64,000 bases of DNA from Verrucomicrobiales bacterium (GCA_016795385.1 JAEUHI010000037.1:1-64000); one strand, 5' to 3'; positions 27,850 to 37,872 are shown, counted from the stretch's first letter. A program made the numbers and translations. The notes: generated from the letters alone by a model not told the origin.

Positions 27850-29937
27850 TCAGAGGAATTCGTCGAGATTCGGCAGGCTGACGCGGCGGACAAGGGCGCC
27901 GGTGTTGTCGTTCACGTCTTTCGCGAGGATCGAGACGTTGATCTTCGAGGTCGGCGAAGAGACACGCTTGAGGAGATCCTTGATGTTGATGACCGCCTTG
28001 AATCCGGCGCTCTTCCGGGTGGGGGACCTCCACTCCTTTTCGCCGGTGACCGGCACCGACTTCCCGGCGACGTTCACGATCAGTGTCTTCAACGCGCCGC
28101 TCTTCATCACCTTGCCTTCGAGGATGAGTCGAGCCCCGCGTCCGCTGCCGACAAGGCGGGCGGAGTTGGAGGCGCGGATCACCGGAGCGCGCGAGCGGGG
28201 CTTCGGTGCGACCACCTCTTCCTCTTCGATCGTGTACTCGAAGTTTTCACCTTCCAGCGGAGGCACGAGGCCGGAGTTGATCCGGTGTTTTGTCGCTTCC
28301 TCATAGGCTGCGGCGAGGGCGAGCACTTCCGAATCGCCCCAGAAGTGTCCCATGAAGCCAAGTGTCGTCGGCTCCACGGAAGTCGTCTGTCCGACCGTGA
28401 GCGTGACGGTGCCCATCGGCACGGTGACGAAGGGATTTGAGAAGGAGTTTACCAAAGCCCGGGACAGCGGTGGCAGCGTGATCCCTGTCGCGGATTTGGT
28501 GGGTGCGGTGGGCAGGATCAGAGCATCGAGATTGTTGGCCTCGAGGAAGGCCTCATAGTCGAGGATCTGATAACGCACCGCGAGGAAGTGCTCCACCGAG
28601 TCCGGCGCCGTCGGTCCGAAGGTGGTCTTGTTGGCGATGGCATCCCGGGAAACCTGGCTGAGCTGTGTCACCGGAGTGATGCGGGCGACGACTTTGTCGT
28701 GCAGGGTCTCGGGAGTATCCTCCGGCGTGGAAAGAATCGCTTCAAGGAAGGTCTTGAAGGGATACCCGCGGCCACCACCCACCATGCTAATGGTGGTGTC
28801 CGTGGTGACGGGCGAATAGAGCTTGCGCGTCGGAGGGGTCGTTACTTCCGCCGGGATCGAGGCGCGGCGTCCGGTGAAGGTGATGTCCAGCTCCGGCGGG
28901 ATGGTCACTTCGATGATCTCGGCACCGGCTGCGACGAGGTCGGCCCTGACCTGCGTGAAGAGATCGCGGATCTGGACGCTGACAGCGTCGGTGCCGCTGC
29001 CGAGCATGTTGAGGGGCACTCCGAGTCGTTTTCCCGAGAGGGTCGCCGCGGCGGCCTTTTCCGCGTATCCCGAATCCCTCTCGCGACCCGGGATCACCTC
29101 AACCGAGGCCCAGATGTCATTCGGGTCGGCAACCACGGCGGCGTCCATGATGTAGGCCGTGTCCTTCGCGTAGCGGGCCATCGGGCCGACCACATCCCGG
29201 TCCCATGCGAGAGGGGCGAGCCCGTTCACGGAGATGAGCGCGTTGCTGGTCTTGATGCCGACGATGCCTCCACGTTCCGAGGGGCTGCGCACCGATCCGC
29301 CCGTCTCTCCGCCAAGGGAGAAAAAGCACATGTTTCCTCCGGTCGAGGCCCCGGATCCGCCGCTGCTGCCTCCGGTGCGTGTCGCGGGATTGTAGGGATT
29401 CAGGGCCAGACCCCAGACCTGTGAGTTGGCTTGGGAGGTCGACGACTGAAAGGCATCAAGATTCGCATGTCCGAGAAAGACCGCGCCTTTTTCCTGGAGC
29501 GTCTCGATCACGAAACAGGTCTCCTTCGGGAAGAGGTCGGCCCACACGGTGAGACCGTCGGTGTTGGGGAGTCCCTCGAAGTTGAAGCTGCCTTTGGCAG
29601 TGAAGGGAATGCCCTGGAGAGGCCCCAGCTTTTCGCCGCTGGCGCGGAGACGGTCGGCCCTCGAGGCTTCGGCGATGAGACGCGGGTTGATGGCCGGCAC
29701 CGTGTTGAGTTTCAGGCCGTTCTTGTCGTAGGTCTCGATCCGGTTGAGGTAGAGCAGGGCGAGTTCGACGCTGGTGAGTGCGCCCGCGTCCATCGCCTTC
29801 TGGACGTCGTCCATCGTGGCGGTCTCCAGCTCGAACGTGACGGTCTCCGCCTGTGTGGGTTGCAGCGCTCCGAGGATGGCGATCGCCAATGCGGCGGCGA
29901 CACCCTGTTGGGTGATTCGATTAAGGATTGGTTTCAT
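27850..29937 (-). CDS. exported amidase-signature enzyme with C-terminal beta domain
   Basis: 695 residues from ATG 29937 (MKPILNRITQQG); an in-frame start 21 bp upstream is possible. A signal peptide ends near PTQAET. The amidase-signature core (about 40-535) has the catalytic Lys in PFTAKGSFNFEG, the motif GGSSGGSGAS with the cis-serine, and GGETGGSVRSPSERGGIVGI with the nucleophile serine. The triad is complete. The final ~120 residues are an Ig-like beta domain. Most family members are cytoplasmic (GatA, amidases), so the export signal is notable. The substrate is unknown. Confidence 0.85.
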   Translation of the reverse strand: MKPILNRITQQGVAAALAIAILGALQPTQAETVTFELETATMDDVQKAMDAGALTSVELALLYLNRIETYDKNGLKLNTVPAINPRLIAEASRADRLRASGEKLGPLQGIPFTAKGSFNFEGLPNTDGLTVWADLFPKETCFVIETLQEKGAVFLGHANLDAFQSSTSQANSQVWGLALNPYNPATRTGGSSGGSGASTGGNMCFFSLGGETGGSVRSPSERGGIVGIKTSNALISVNGLAPLAWDRDVVGPMARYAKDTAYIMDAAVVADPNDIWASVEVIPGRERDSGYAEKAAAATLSGKRLGVPLNMLGSGTDAVSVQIRDLFTQVRADLVAAGAEIIEVTIPPELDITFTGRRASIPAEVTTPPTRKLYSPVTTDTTISMVGGGRGYPFKTFLEAILSTPEDTPETLHDKVVARITPVTQLSQVSRDAIANKTTFGPTAPDSVEHFLAVRYQILDYEAFLEANNLDALILPTAPTKSATGITLPPLSRALVNSFSNPFVTVPMGTVTLTVGQTTSVEPTTLGFMGHFWGDSEVLALAAAYEEATKHRINSGLVPPLEGENFEYTIEEEEVVAPKPRSRAPVIRASNSARLVGSGRGARLILEGKVMKSGALKTLIVNVAGKSVPVTGEKEWRSPTRKSAGFKAVINIKDLLKRVSSPTSKINVSILAKDVNDNTGALVRRVSLPNLDEFL

Positions 29938-30281
29938 GTTAGGAGGAACGGCCTCCACGGATCCCCGCGAAGCCCGCTGCGACGCAAAAGAGCGAAAACC
30001 ATGCCACAGCGGGGGATTCCGCCGATTTGGCTCACTCGGGCAGTGCCCCGATGTCGCCGCCTCCGGGGATTCGACCCTCAGCCTGAGGCGATTGCATACG
30101 GCTGAAAAAATTTTCGATCCTCACAAAACCACAATGGCGGAAGACGGTTTTTCGCTTCCGCCGGGATGGTCCTAACAAGTCCACAATCGCCGCTATGCCA
30201 AGCGATGGAATCGTTCCAATTGAAACAAACCGGGCGATGCGAATGAGTGAGAGAACACCGGCCGAAGCGCCGGGCCCGGCC
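29938..30281. other. intergenic region between valS and the amidase gene
   Basis: 344 bases without a convincing gene; short frames here have no family resemblance. It contains the probable valS terminator hairpin at 30136-30162 and must hold the amidase promoter. An A/T-rich stretch (GAAAAAATTTTCGATCC at ~30102-30118) is the best candidate region for it. Confidence 0.4.
30136..30162 (-). terminator. hairpin downstream of valS
   Basis: GGCGGAAG (30136-30143) pairs with CTTCCGCC (30155-30162) around an 11-base loop. It lies 120 bp past the valS stop on the valS strand. Read in that direction, the downstream side is ATTGTGGTTTTG, a weak U-tract. Confidence 0.35.
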
Positions 30282-32981
30282 TCACCCTCCCAGATTCCCC
30301 ATCATCTTCTCGAGTTCCTCGACGCGGGCCTGCCAGTGTTTCTGGCGGTCCTTCATTTCGCCGATGACTTCCTCGGGGGCGCGGGTCACGAAATTCTCGT
30401 TGGAGAGCTTCGCGTTCACTTTCTTCAGCTCGTCGAGGGCCTTGTCGCGCTCCTTGCCGAGGCGTTCGCGTTCGGCATCGACGTCGATGAGGCCTTCGAG
30501 AGGCAGGTAGATTTTCCCGATGGCGGTGAGGGCGGCGGGCACGCCTTTGGCGGCTTCGTAGCCGGGGGCGACGGTGATCTCACCGGCTCCGGCGAGACGG
30601 GCAAAGACGGTTGACTCGGGGAATGAACCCTCTCCGGTGTCCACGATGAACTTCACGCCCTTGGTCGCGCCGAGTCCGTATTCGGCCTTGAGGTTGCGGG
30701 CGCGGCCGACGGCTTCGTAGACGGCGGCGACGCGGGCGCGGGCTTTCGTCACAAGCGCGGGATCGGCACCGGCGAGGACGGGCTCGGTCGGCAGGACGGT
30801 CTGCATGAGGAAGGAAGGACCGCCTTCCTCGCCATAGCCGATCTTTTCCCAGAGCTCCTCGGTGAGGTGGGGCATGAAGGGATGCAGGAGGAGGAGGAAA
30901 CGCTTCAGGACGAGGTCCATCGTCGCGAGGGTCGAGGCGCGCGCGGCGGGGTCGCCTTCCTCGAAGAAGTCGCCCTTGCTGGACTCGAGATACCAGTCGC
31001 AGTAGTGGCTCCACCAGAATTCGTAGAGGAGCTGGGCGATCTCGTTGAAACGGTAGTCCTCGTAGGCGGCGGCGAGGTCCTTTTCGACTTGGTCGAGGCG
31101 CGCGAGGATGTCGAGCGAGTAGATCGAGAGCGAGGCGAAATCGATAGGTCCGGTCGCGACGGGAGCGTTCTGCATCTGCCGGTAGCGGGCCGCGTTCCAG
31201 ATCTTGTTGGCGAAGTTCCGGCCTTCCACAATCTGGTCCTCGTCGAACTTCACGTCCGTGCCGGTCGGCGCGATGCGGAGGAGGCCGAAACGGAGGGCGT
31301 CGGCGCCGTATTCGGCCATGAGGTCGAGCGGATCGGGCGAGTTGCCGAGCTGCTTCGACATCTTGCGGCCCTTCTTGTCGCGGATGATGGACGTGAAGAA
31401 GACGTTCTTGAAGGGCAGTTCGCCCTGCCAGCGGTAGCCGGCCATGATCATGCGGGCGACCCAGAAGAAGATGATGTCCGGACCGGTGACGAGGTCGGTG
31501 GTGGGGTAGAATTTCTTCAGCGTCTCGGAGGTGTCGGTATCGCTGTCGACCATCGTCGCGAAGGGCCAGAGCCAGCTCGAGAACCAGGTGTCGAGCACGT
31601 CCTCGTCGCGCACCCAGTTTTCCGCGTCGGTGGGCGGCTCGATCCCGACATGCAGGTCCGCGCCGGCGCTCGCGGCATCGAGGCTCTCGCGCTCGCGGAG
31701 TTCGCCCGCTTTTTCCTGACGGTACCACACGGGGATCTGGTGTCCCCACCAGAGCTGGCGGCTGATGCACCAGTCCTGGATGCCCTCCATCCAGTGGGCG
31801 AAGGTCTTTTTCCAACGCTCGGGACGGAAGTGGATCTGGTCGCTCGCGACGGCTTCGGCGGCTTCCTTCACGCAGGGATACTTGAGGAACCACTGCATGG
31901 AAATGCGCGGCTCGATCGGGACGTCGGCGCGCTCGCTGTAGCCGACGTTGTTCTCGTAGTCCTCGACCTTCACGAGCTGGCCCATCTCCTCGAGTTTCTC
32001 GGCGGCCTTCACCCGCGCGTCGAAGCGGTCCATGCCCTCGAAGTCGGGCCCGGCGTGGGCGTTGAGGGTTCCATCGGGGTGAAAGACGTCGATGATAGGC
32101 AGGCCGTGCTTCAGGCCGATCTCGAAGTCGACCTTGTCATGCGCGGGCGTGACCTTGAGCACGCCGGTGCCGAATTCCATGTCGATGTGATCGGAAGGCA
32201 CCACGGGGATCTCGGCCTCGGGGAAGGGACGGATCACGTTTTTCCCGATGAGATCGGCGTAGCGCGGATCTTTCGGATGCACCGCCACGGCGACGTCACC
32301 CATGAGGGTCTCGGGTCGTGTCGTCGCGATCTCGACCCAGCGATCTTTCGTGCCCGCGACGCGGTAGCGCATCGTGTAGAGCTTCGACTTCTGCGACTTC
32401 ATGATGACCTCCTCGTCGCTCAATGCGGTGAGCGATTTGGGGCACCAGTTCACCATGCGTTTCCCGCGGTAGATGAGGCCTTCGTGGAAAAGGTCGACGA
32501 AGACCTTCGAGACCCAGCGGCTGTAGGCCGCGTCCATCGTGAAACGCTCGCGCTCCCAGTCACAGGAACATCCGAGGCGCTTCAGCTGGGAAATGATGAT
32601 GCCGCCGTGCTCCTCCTTCCACTCCCAGACCTTTTCGAGGAAGGCGTCGCGGCCGAGGTCGCGGCGGGTTTTGCCCTCTTCCTTGCGCAGCTTCTGCTCC
32701 ACCTTGGACTGGGTCGCGATGCCGGCGTGGTCGGTGCCCGGCAGCCAGAGCACGTCCTTCCCCTCCATGCGGGCGCGGCGGGCGAGGATGTCCTGGATCG
32801 TGTTGTTGAGGACGTGGCCGAGGTGCAGGATCCCGGTGACGTTCGGCGGGGGGATGACGATGGAGTAGGCCGGCTTCGTGCCTTTTTCATCGCCGCGAAA
32901 ACAGCCCGCCTCGAGCCAGCGGGTGTACCACTGGGTCTCGACGTCTCCGGGCTGATAACCTTTGGAAATTTCTTCCGCCAT
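30282..32981 (-). CDS. valS: valyl-tRNA synthetase
   Basis: Class I aminoacyl-tRNA synthetase charging tRNA-Val. 899 residues from ATG 32981 (MAEEISKGYQPGDVETQWYT); the frame extends to 33185 but that part runs into the promoter of the divergent murein amidase gene. The HIGH motif is PPNVTGILHLGH (HLGH 53-56), and KMSKS appears as GRKMSKQLGNSPDP. LPGTDHAGIATQ and the CP1 editing region are present. The C-terminal coiled-coil (VDAERERLGKERDKALDELK) that contacts the tRNA is intact. Confidence 0.96.
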   Translation of the reverse strand: MAEEISKGYQPGDVETQWYTRWLEAGCFRGDEKGTKPAYSIVIPPPNVTGILHLGHVLNNTIQDILARRARMEGKDVLWLPGTDHAGIATQSKVEQKLRKEEGKTRRDLGRDAFLEKVWEWKEEHGGIIISQLKRLGCSCDWERERFTMDAAYSRWVSKVFVDLFHEGLIYRGKRMVNWCPKSLTALSDEEVIMKSQKSKLYTMRYRVAGTKDRWVEIATTRPETLMGDVAVAVHPKDPRYADLIGKNVIRPFPEAEIPVVPSDHIDMEFGTGVLKVTPAHDKVDFEIGLKHGLPIIDVFHPDGTLNAHAGPDFEGMDRFDARVKAAEKLEEMGQLVKVEDYENNVGYSERADVPIEPRISMQWFLKYPCVKEAAEAVASDQIHFRPERWKKTFAHWMEGIQDWCISRQLWWGHQIPVWYRQEKAGELRERESLDAASAGADLHVGIEPPTDAENWVRDEDVLDTWFSSWLWPFATMVDSDTDTSETLKKFYPTTDLVTGPDIIFFWVARMIMAGYRWQGELPFKNVFFTSIIRDKKGRKMSKQLGNSPDPLDLMAEYGADALRFGLLRIAPTGTDVKFDEDQIVEGRNFANKIWNAARYRQMQNAPVATGPIDFASLSIYSLDILARLDQVEKDLAAAYEDYRFNEIAQLLYEFWWSHYCDWYLESSKGDFFEEGDPAARASTLATMDLVLKRFLLLLHPFMPHLTEELWEKIGYGEEGGPSFLMQTVLPTEPVLAGADPALVTKARARVAAVYEAVGRARNLKAEYGLGATKGVKFIVDTGEGSFPESTVFARLAGAGEITVAPGYEAAKGVPAALTAIGKIYLPLEGLIDVDAERERLGKERDKALDELKKVNAKLSNENFVTRAPEEVIGEMKDRQKHWQARVEELEKMMGNLGG

Positions 32982-33133
32982 ATCACTTGGGCTCCCGTCT
33001 TTCGGGAGGGCGGGAACGATGGGTCTCCCGGGCGCTTTTGTAAAACGGAATCCCCGTTTCGTGATTGCGTTCGTTTCGGGATTGCTTAATAGTTTTGCCT
33101 CTCCCACCCCTAACCGACCCGGCCTCAGAACCC

Positions 33134-34135
33134 ATGACGCGCTTTCCCGTGAGACCCCATGCCGCCCTCCGGTCCGTGGCGGCATGTCTTCTCGCGGTGT
33201 TCGCCGGTTTCCTTTCCCCGGCAGCGCAGGCGAAGGACTGGGACATCTACACCCTCGGGGGACGGGAATACGTCTCTGACGAAAATGTCGCGAAATTCTA
33301 CGGCTTCGAGCGCTTCGCGAAGCAGGGCGACGACCGGATCTTCAAGCACCCGAGTCTGATCATGACCTGGAAGATCGGCTCGGAGTCGATCTACGTGAAC
33401 AACATCAAGTTCAACCTGAGCTTCCCCGTCGTCGAAAATGGCGGCATGGCGATGCTCTCGACCGTCGACTTGGCGAAGCTCGTCGATCCGGTGGTGCGAC
33501 CCAGCTATATCCGCAAGCCGATCGAGTTCGACACGGTCGTGATCGACGCGGGCCACGGAGCCCATGACACCGGGGCGAAAGGTCCCTACGGCCGCGAGAA
33601 AGATTACACCCTCGATACCTCCCTGCGTCTCTCGAAGGCGCTGCAAGCCCGGGGATTCAAGACAGTCTTGACCCGCAGCGAAGACGTTTTCCTCACCCTC
33701 GGGCAGCGGGTCGAGGTCGCGAATCGCTACAAGAACGCGATCTTCATCAGCATCCACTACAACTCCTCCGGTGCCCAGGCCTCGAACGGCATCGAGACCT
33801 ACGCCCTCGCTCCGCAGGGGACGCGTTCGACCAATGGCGGCAGCCCTTGGAATTCGCCCCTCACCGGCAACACGAGCGACGCCGAGAACATCGCCCTCGC
33901 CACGGCCGTGCACGCCCACGTCATCTCCGACATCAAGGCGGTCGATCGCGGCATCAAACGCGCCCGCTTCAACGTGCTGCGCGGCATCAACAAGCCGGGC
34001 ATCCTCTTCGAAGGCGGCTTTGTCACGAGCCCTTCCGAAGGCAAGCTCATCAATGATCCCGAACATCGCGAGCGCCTCGCCAACTCCATCGCCGACGCGG
34101 TGGTGCGCTTCAAGACGGCCGTCGGGAAAAAGTGA
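33134..34135 (+). CDS. exported N-acetylmuramoyl-L-alanine amidase (Amidase_3)
   Basis: 333 residues. The start at 33134 gives MTRFPVRPHAALRSVAACLL, a signal peptide cleaved near AQAKD. An N-terminal region (35-125) includes YTLGGREYVSDENVAKFYGF, similar to a copper-amine-oxidase-like or SH3-like fold. The AmiC-type catalytic domain follows: zinc ligands H141 in DAGHGAHDTG, E155 in YGREKDYTLD and H208 in ISIHYNSS, and catalytic E293 in GILFEGGFVTSP. It cleaves the amide between MurNAc and the stem peptide in cell-wall turnover. It converges with the repeat-protein gene. Confidence 0.92.
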   Translation: MTRFPVRPHAALRSVAACLLAVFAGFLSPAAQAKDWDIYTLGGREYVSDENVAKFYGFERFAKQGDDRIFKHPSLIMTWKIGSESIYVNNIKFNLSFPVVENGGMAMLSTVDLAKLVDPVVRPSYIRKPIEFDTVVIDAGHGAHDTGAKGPYGREKDYTLDTSLRLSKALQARGFKTVLTRSEDVFLTLGQRVEVANRYKNAIFISIHYNSSGAQASNGIETYALAPQGTRSTNGGSPWNSPLTGNTSDAENIALATAVHAHVISDIKAVDRGIKRARFNVLRGINKPGILFEGGFVTSPSEGKLINDPEHRERLANSIADAVVRFKTAVGKK

Positions 34136-34152
34136 CCGCCCTTTCCGCCCCT

Positions 34153-35529
34153 TCAGCGGCGAAAAACCTCGACCTCCACCGGCGGCGAGGATTGGCCTTC
34201 GAGATCGATCGCCCGGATTGTCAGGGTGGTTCGCGCCGCGTCGGGCCGGAACTTGAAATTCCAGGTCTGACCCGTGACGGAGGCGTAACGCCGCGTCTCT
34301 TTCTTGCCCTTGCCGAGCTGGCGGTAGCTGACGATCACGGCCGAAAGGCCGCCTTCCGCGATGGCGGAGCCGCGCAGGGTGAGGAGAGATCGTTTCAGGG
34401 CGACGCGGCTGTTGCCGGTCAGGAAGAGTGACGGCCTCCGTGGAATGGGGGCGGCGACCGCGATGCCGGTGAGCCCATTGTCGAGCTCGTAGGCAAAGGC
34501 GACCTCTCCCTCCTCGTTGAAAGACTGCGTGGAGATCTGGACGTCGTAGACCCGACCTGAAAAGAGCTTTTCCCGCCGCTGCAGGATCGTGCCCGGACGC
34601 GGGAAAGGCCCCGCATAGAGACCCGAGCCCACGCCGTTGCGGTAGGCGGTGAAAATGAATTCGCCCGACGAATTGAGGAGGGGACGGCCGAAGCTCGAAA
34701 AGATGTCACCCGTCTCGGCGACGACCTCGCGGGCTGTTCCTGAGAAACTCACCATCTCGAGGATACCGTCATCGCGAAAGGCGAGAGAGAGGATCCTGCC
34801 CGTGGCGCTGATCGAAGGATCCGTCCAAGCGACGTGGGTGGGACTGGTCTGGGCGAGGGTTTTCAGCGTCTGGCCGTCGCTCGAATAGATGCCGGATGTC
34901 CCGTTGTCGAGGAGGGCGGCGAAGGCGATCACGCCCGATTCGCTCAACGCGGGTGTCGCGGTGAACGTTTGGAACGACCCGCCGCTGTCGGCGATCACGC
35001 TCGTCGCGCCTCCCGCGTGCAGGCAAAGGGCGCTCCTGCCGTTGGCGAGGGTGGCGCGAAAGGCGATCGCACCGGCTTGATTCATGGCCGGGCCCTCTGC
35101 CAGAGCGGAATAAACCGGTCCGGTCTCCGCGATCACCTCCAGGGTTCCGCCGCTACCCGCATAGATTCCGGAGCCCCCCGCATCCCGGGACGCCCGGAAA
35201 CAGACCCGGCCGGATCGATCGATGCGCACGCCGGAAAAATCCTGGAGAGGACCGGTGTTGTCCGCGATCCGGATCTCGGTTCCCTGGCGCGGCTTCGCGT
35301 AGACTCCTTTCAGCCCGCCTTCCGATTCGCGGATGTAGGCAACGGCGCCCTCCTCGTTGATTGCCGGAGCAGGATCGATATAGGTCGTGCCGCCGCCGGA
35401 CTCGGCGATTTTCCGAAAGCTGTGGGTTTGGGAAAAGAGGCTGATCCCGGGAGCACACCAGGCACAGGCGAGAACCAGGGCGGCAGCGGCCCGGATTCCC
35501 GAAGGGGCTCGCAGCGGGGAGTCGATCAT
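34153..35529 (-). CDS. exported beta-repeat protein with C-terminal Ig-like domain
   Basis: 458 residues from the ATG at 35529 (MIDSPLRAPSGIRAAAALVL); a longer frame to 35721 lies inside the upstream hydrolase gene. A signal peptide ends near SLFSQ. Residues ~50-365 are ~45-residue repeats of the form 'aiNeeG.vaF.a...gg..giya..g....ia.tg', as in NEEGAVAYIRESEGGLKGVY and NQAGAIAFRATLANGRSALC, a likely beta-propeller. The last ~90 residues are a beta-sandwich ending TLTIRAIDLEGQSSPPVEVE. It shares a 4 bp ATGA overlap with the serine hydrolase, so they are translated together. Confidence 0.7.
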   Translation of the reverse strand: MIDSPLRAPSGIRAAAALVLACAWCAPGISLFSQTHSFRKIAESGGGTTYIDPAPAINEEGAVAYIRESEGGLKGVYAKPRQGTEIRIADNTGPLQDFSGVRIDRSGRVCFRASRDAGGSGIYAGSGGTLEVIAETGPVYSALAEGPAMNQAGAIAFRATLANGRSALCLHAGGATSVIADSGGSFQTFTATPALSESGVIAFAALLDNGTSGIYSSDGQTLKTLAQTSPTHVAWTDPSISATGRILSLAFRDDGILEMVSFSGTAREVVAETGDIFSSFGRPLLNSSGEFIFTAYRNGVGSGLYAGPFPRPGTILQRREKLFSGRVYDVQISTQSFNEEGEVAFAYELDNGLTGIAVAAPIPRRPSLFLTGNSRVALKRSLLTLRGSAIAEGGLSAVIVSYRQLGKGKKETRRYASVTGQTWNFKFRPDAARTTLTIRAIDLEGQSSPPVEVEVFRR

Positions 35530-36395
35530 AAAGGATGGCGCTGCTTCATGTCGAGGTAGACCAGATTCGAGACCTCGCGGATGACATCGGCACGTCGGGA
35601 GATCCACGTGCTGTAAGAAGCGGTGTTGCGTTTTCCGCTCTCGATGATGCCGACGACGAGGTAGGGATAGGTGCGACCGTCGCGACCCCGCGCGACCAGG
35701 ATGCCCATGTCGCCGCAGCACATCGCCGTGCTGCCCGTCTTGTTGTAGACGCGCGTGCCTTCCGGGACGCTTTTCACATCGGTGTAGAGTCGATCGATCC
35801 CCGGGAGCGCCATCGTGCGGAGGATCTCGTCGGAATAGGGGAGTTGCTTGTACCAGAGGGCGTGGAGGAACTTGGCGTAGTCCGTGGCCGAGGCCTCGTT
35901 CCGGTAGGTTTTCCCGCCGTCGGGGATGTATTCGACGATGTCGATGCTCTGGCAGAGCGCGGGGTAATAACGTTTGAGAAGTGCCTCCGTCGCCGCCGGT
36001 CCCCCCGTCTGGCGCATCACCCAGTTCGTGGAATCATTGTTGCTCTTCTGGATCATCAGCTCCATGTGACGCTTCGCCGTCGTGCCATAAGTGAGCTTGC
36101 CGGCCTTCACCTCGTGGAAAAAAGCGAGGGCGAGATACGGTTTGATCATGCTCGCCGCCTGCAGGGGCGTGCGGCCGTTGATGCTCGCCAGCTCCTGCTG
36201 GGTCGTGAGATCATAAACAAGCCACGCGGTCCGCTCGTCACTGCGAAGAACCCCCTTGGACCGCAGGGATTTGATGTGGTTCTCAATGCGACTCTCCAGA
36301 GCGGTGCCGGTCTCCGCGCGTACCTGACCCAGAAAAGGGATGGAAAGGAGAATCGCGGTCAAAAAAGGGATGCGCAGGGAAGTCAGCCGGGTCAT
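35526..36395 (-). CDS. class A beta-lactamase-like serine hydrolase (penicillin-interacting)
   Basis: 289 residues with a signal peptide (about 1-27, ending VRAET). The penicillin-recognising triad motifs are present: S82-M-I-K85 (SxxK), S118-N-N120 (SxN) and K219-T-G221 (KTG) in NKTGSTAMCCGDMG. A clear ExxLN omega-loop motif is missing. E155 (DIVEYIP) has about the right spacing after SNN for the general base but the surroundings differ. So it may be a beta-lactamase or a related carboxypeptidase/esterase; resistance should not be assumed. It is divergent from the cobW-like gene. Confidence 0.8.
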   Translation of the reverse strand: MTRLTSLRIPFLTAILLSIPFLGQVRAETGTALESRIENHIKSLRSKGVLRSDERTAWLVYDLTTQQELASINGRTPLQAASMIKPYLALAFFHEVKAGKLTYGTTAKRHMELMIQKSNNDSTNWVMRQTGGPAATEALLKRYYPALCQSIDIVEYIPDGGKTYRNEASATDYAKFLHALWYKQLPYSDEILRTMALPGIDRLYTDVKSVPEGTRVYNKTGSTAMCCGDMGILVARGRDGRTYPYLVVGIIESGKRNTASYSTWISRRADVIREVSNLVYLDMKQRHPL

Positions 36396-36555
36396 CGCGT
36401 CAGTCGGTTCAAAAAATTTAGAGGGGCTTCATTGAAAATAAAGCTTTACTGATATTTTTCATACAATTTTTAACAATTTTTGGCGCGTCATCCCGCCATC
36501 TCGAGTCGGAAGGGGGGGGATCGGTCAAAAATTTCCCCCGTTGATCTGTTCGTTC

Positions 36556-36587
36556 TGCAAGCGGATTGCAGTTGCAAATAGATTGCG
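36556..36587 (+). promoter_or_regulatory. tandem TGCAA-N5-TTGCR operators upstream of the CobW-family gene
   Basis: Two sites: TGCAAGCGGATTGCA (36556-36570) and TGCAAATAGATTGCG (36573-36587), 17 bp apart. The second ends 19 bp before the ATG at 36607. The same 15 bp pattern occurs twice before 40424 and once before 46299 and nowhere else that I noticed upstream of a gene in this window. The form, a short interrupted palindrome, is like Fur-superfamily boxes. Confidence 0.6.
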
Positions 36588-36606
36588 TTAATGGGACTTT
36601 CCGGGC

Positions 36607-37869
36607 ATGTCTGCCCCTTCTTCCGCCCGAAAACTTCCTGTCACCGTCCTCTCCGGCTTCCTTGGCGCGGGGAAAACGACTTTGCTCGAGCACATCCTGC
36701 GCAACCGCGAGGGCAAAAAAGTCGCCGTGATCGTCAATGACATGAGCGAAGTCAACATCGACGCCGCGCTGGTCCGATCCGGCGACGCCTCCCTCTCGCA
36801 CGCCGAGGAGAAAATGGTCGAGATGTCGAACGGCTGCATCTGCTGCACCTTGCGCGAGGACCTGCTCCTCGAAGTCGGCAAACTCGCGCGCGAGGGCCGC
36901 TTCGACCACCTCCTCATCGAATCGACCGGCGTGAGCGAACCCATGCCCGTGGCCGAGACCTTCACCTTCCGCGACGAGGAAGGCCGCTCCCTCGGAGACA
37001 TCGCCGAGATCGACACCATGGTCACCGTCGTCGATGCGCTGAACTTCCTCCGCGATTACGAGAGCATGGACGATCTCCGCGACCGCGGCGAGGCCATGGG
37101 CGAGGAGGACGAGCGCAGCATCGTCGATCTGCTCGTCGATCAGATCGAGTTCGCCAACGTCATCCTCATCAACAAGACCGACCTGATCGACGACGAGCAA
37201 AGGCGCCGCATCCACGCGATGATCCGGGCGCTCAATCCCAAGGCGGTCATTCACGAGACGACCGAGTCGCGCGTGCCGCTCGATGCCGTCATGGGCACCG
37301 GCCTTTTCCAGATGAGCGACGCTGAATCGACGCCGGGCTGGCTCGATTCGCTCATCTCCTACACGCCCGAGACCGAGGAATACGGCATTTCGAATTTCGT
37401 TTACGAGCGGCGCATTCCCTTCCATCCCGAACGGCTCCGCCAGGTCTTCGAACAGGAATGGCCGGGGGTGATCCGTTCGAAGGGCCTCTTCTGGCTCGCG
37501 ACGCGCCTGCAGATGGCGGGCTACTGGTCGCAGGCCGGGGCGATGTGCCGCGACCAATGCCTCGGCTTTTTCTGGGCGGCTGTGCCGAAAGAGCATTGGC
37601 CGACCGATCCCGCCCAGCTCGCCGAGATCGACAAGGTCTGGAAAGGCCCGAACGGCGACTGCCGTCAGGAGATCGTGCTGATCGGCTCCGGGATGGACCG
37701 CGAGGCCCTCACCGGCATGCTCGACGAGGCCCTCCTCACCGAAGAGGAACTCGCGATGGAGAAGGACGAATGGAAGGCGCGCTTCCCCGATCCCTTTCCC
37801 GAATGGAACATGGCCATCGACGCGACCGGCACCGTCATGCAGCACGCCCGCGAGCATGCCCACGCCTGA
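36607..37869 (+). CDS. COG0523/CobW-family GTPase (candidate zinc metallochaperone)
   Basis: 420 residues. The N-terminal G3E GTPase domain has P-loop GFLGAGKT (17-24), the invariant metal-binding CICC (77-80) in [21 protein letters not shown] and INKTD as G4. The CobW C-terminal domain follows (from [18 protein letters not shown]), with a His-containing tail ([10 protein letters not shown]). This layout is that of the Zn-responsive ZigA/YciC/ZNG1 subgroup rather than cobalamin CobW. It is thought to deliver zinc to client enzymes under starvation. Two TGCAA-N5-TTGCR boxes precede it; a small gene follows 3 bp downstream. Confidence 0.9.
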   Translation: MSAPSSARKLPVTVLSGFLGAGKTTLLEHILRNREGKKVAVIVNDMSEVNIDAALVRSGDASLSHAEEKMVEMSNGCICCTLREDLLLEVGKLAREGRFDHLLIESTGVSEPMPVAETFTFRDEEGRSLGDIAEIDTMVTVVDALNFLRDYESMDDLRDRGEAMGEEDERSIVDLLVDQIEFANVILINKTDLIDDEQRRRIHAMIRALNPKAVIHETTESRVPLDAVMGTGLFQMSDAESTPGWLDSLISYTPETEEYGISNFVYERRIPFHPERLRQVFEQEWPGVIRSKGLFWLATRLQMAGYWSQAGAMCRDQCLGFFWAAVPKEHWPTDPAQLAEIDKVWKGPNGDCRQEIVLIGSGMDREALTGMLDEALLTEEELAMEKDEWKARFPDPFPEWNMAIDATGTVMQHAREHAHA

Positions 37870-37872
37870 CTG

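Noticed and set aside
30867..33089. 740-codon plus-strand frame
   Set aside because: Antisense to valS, which has clear HLGH and KMSK motifs; the translation shows no family features.
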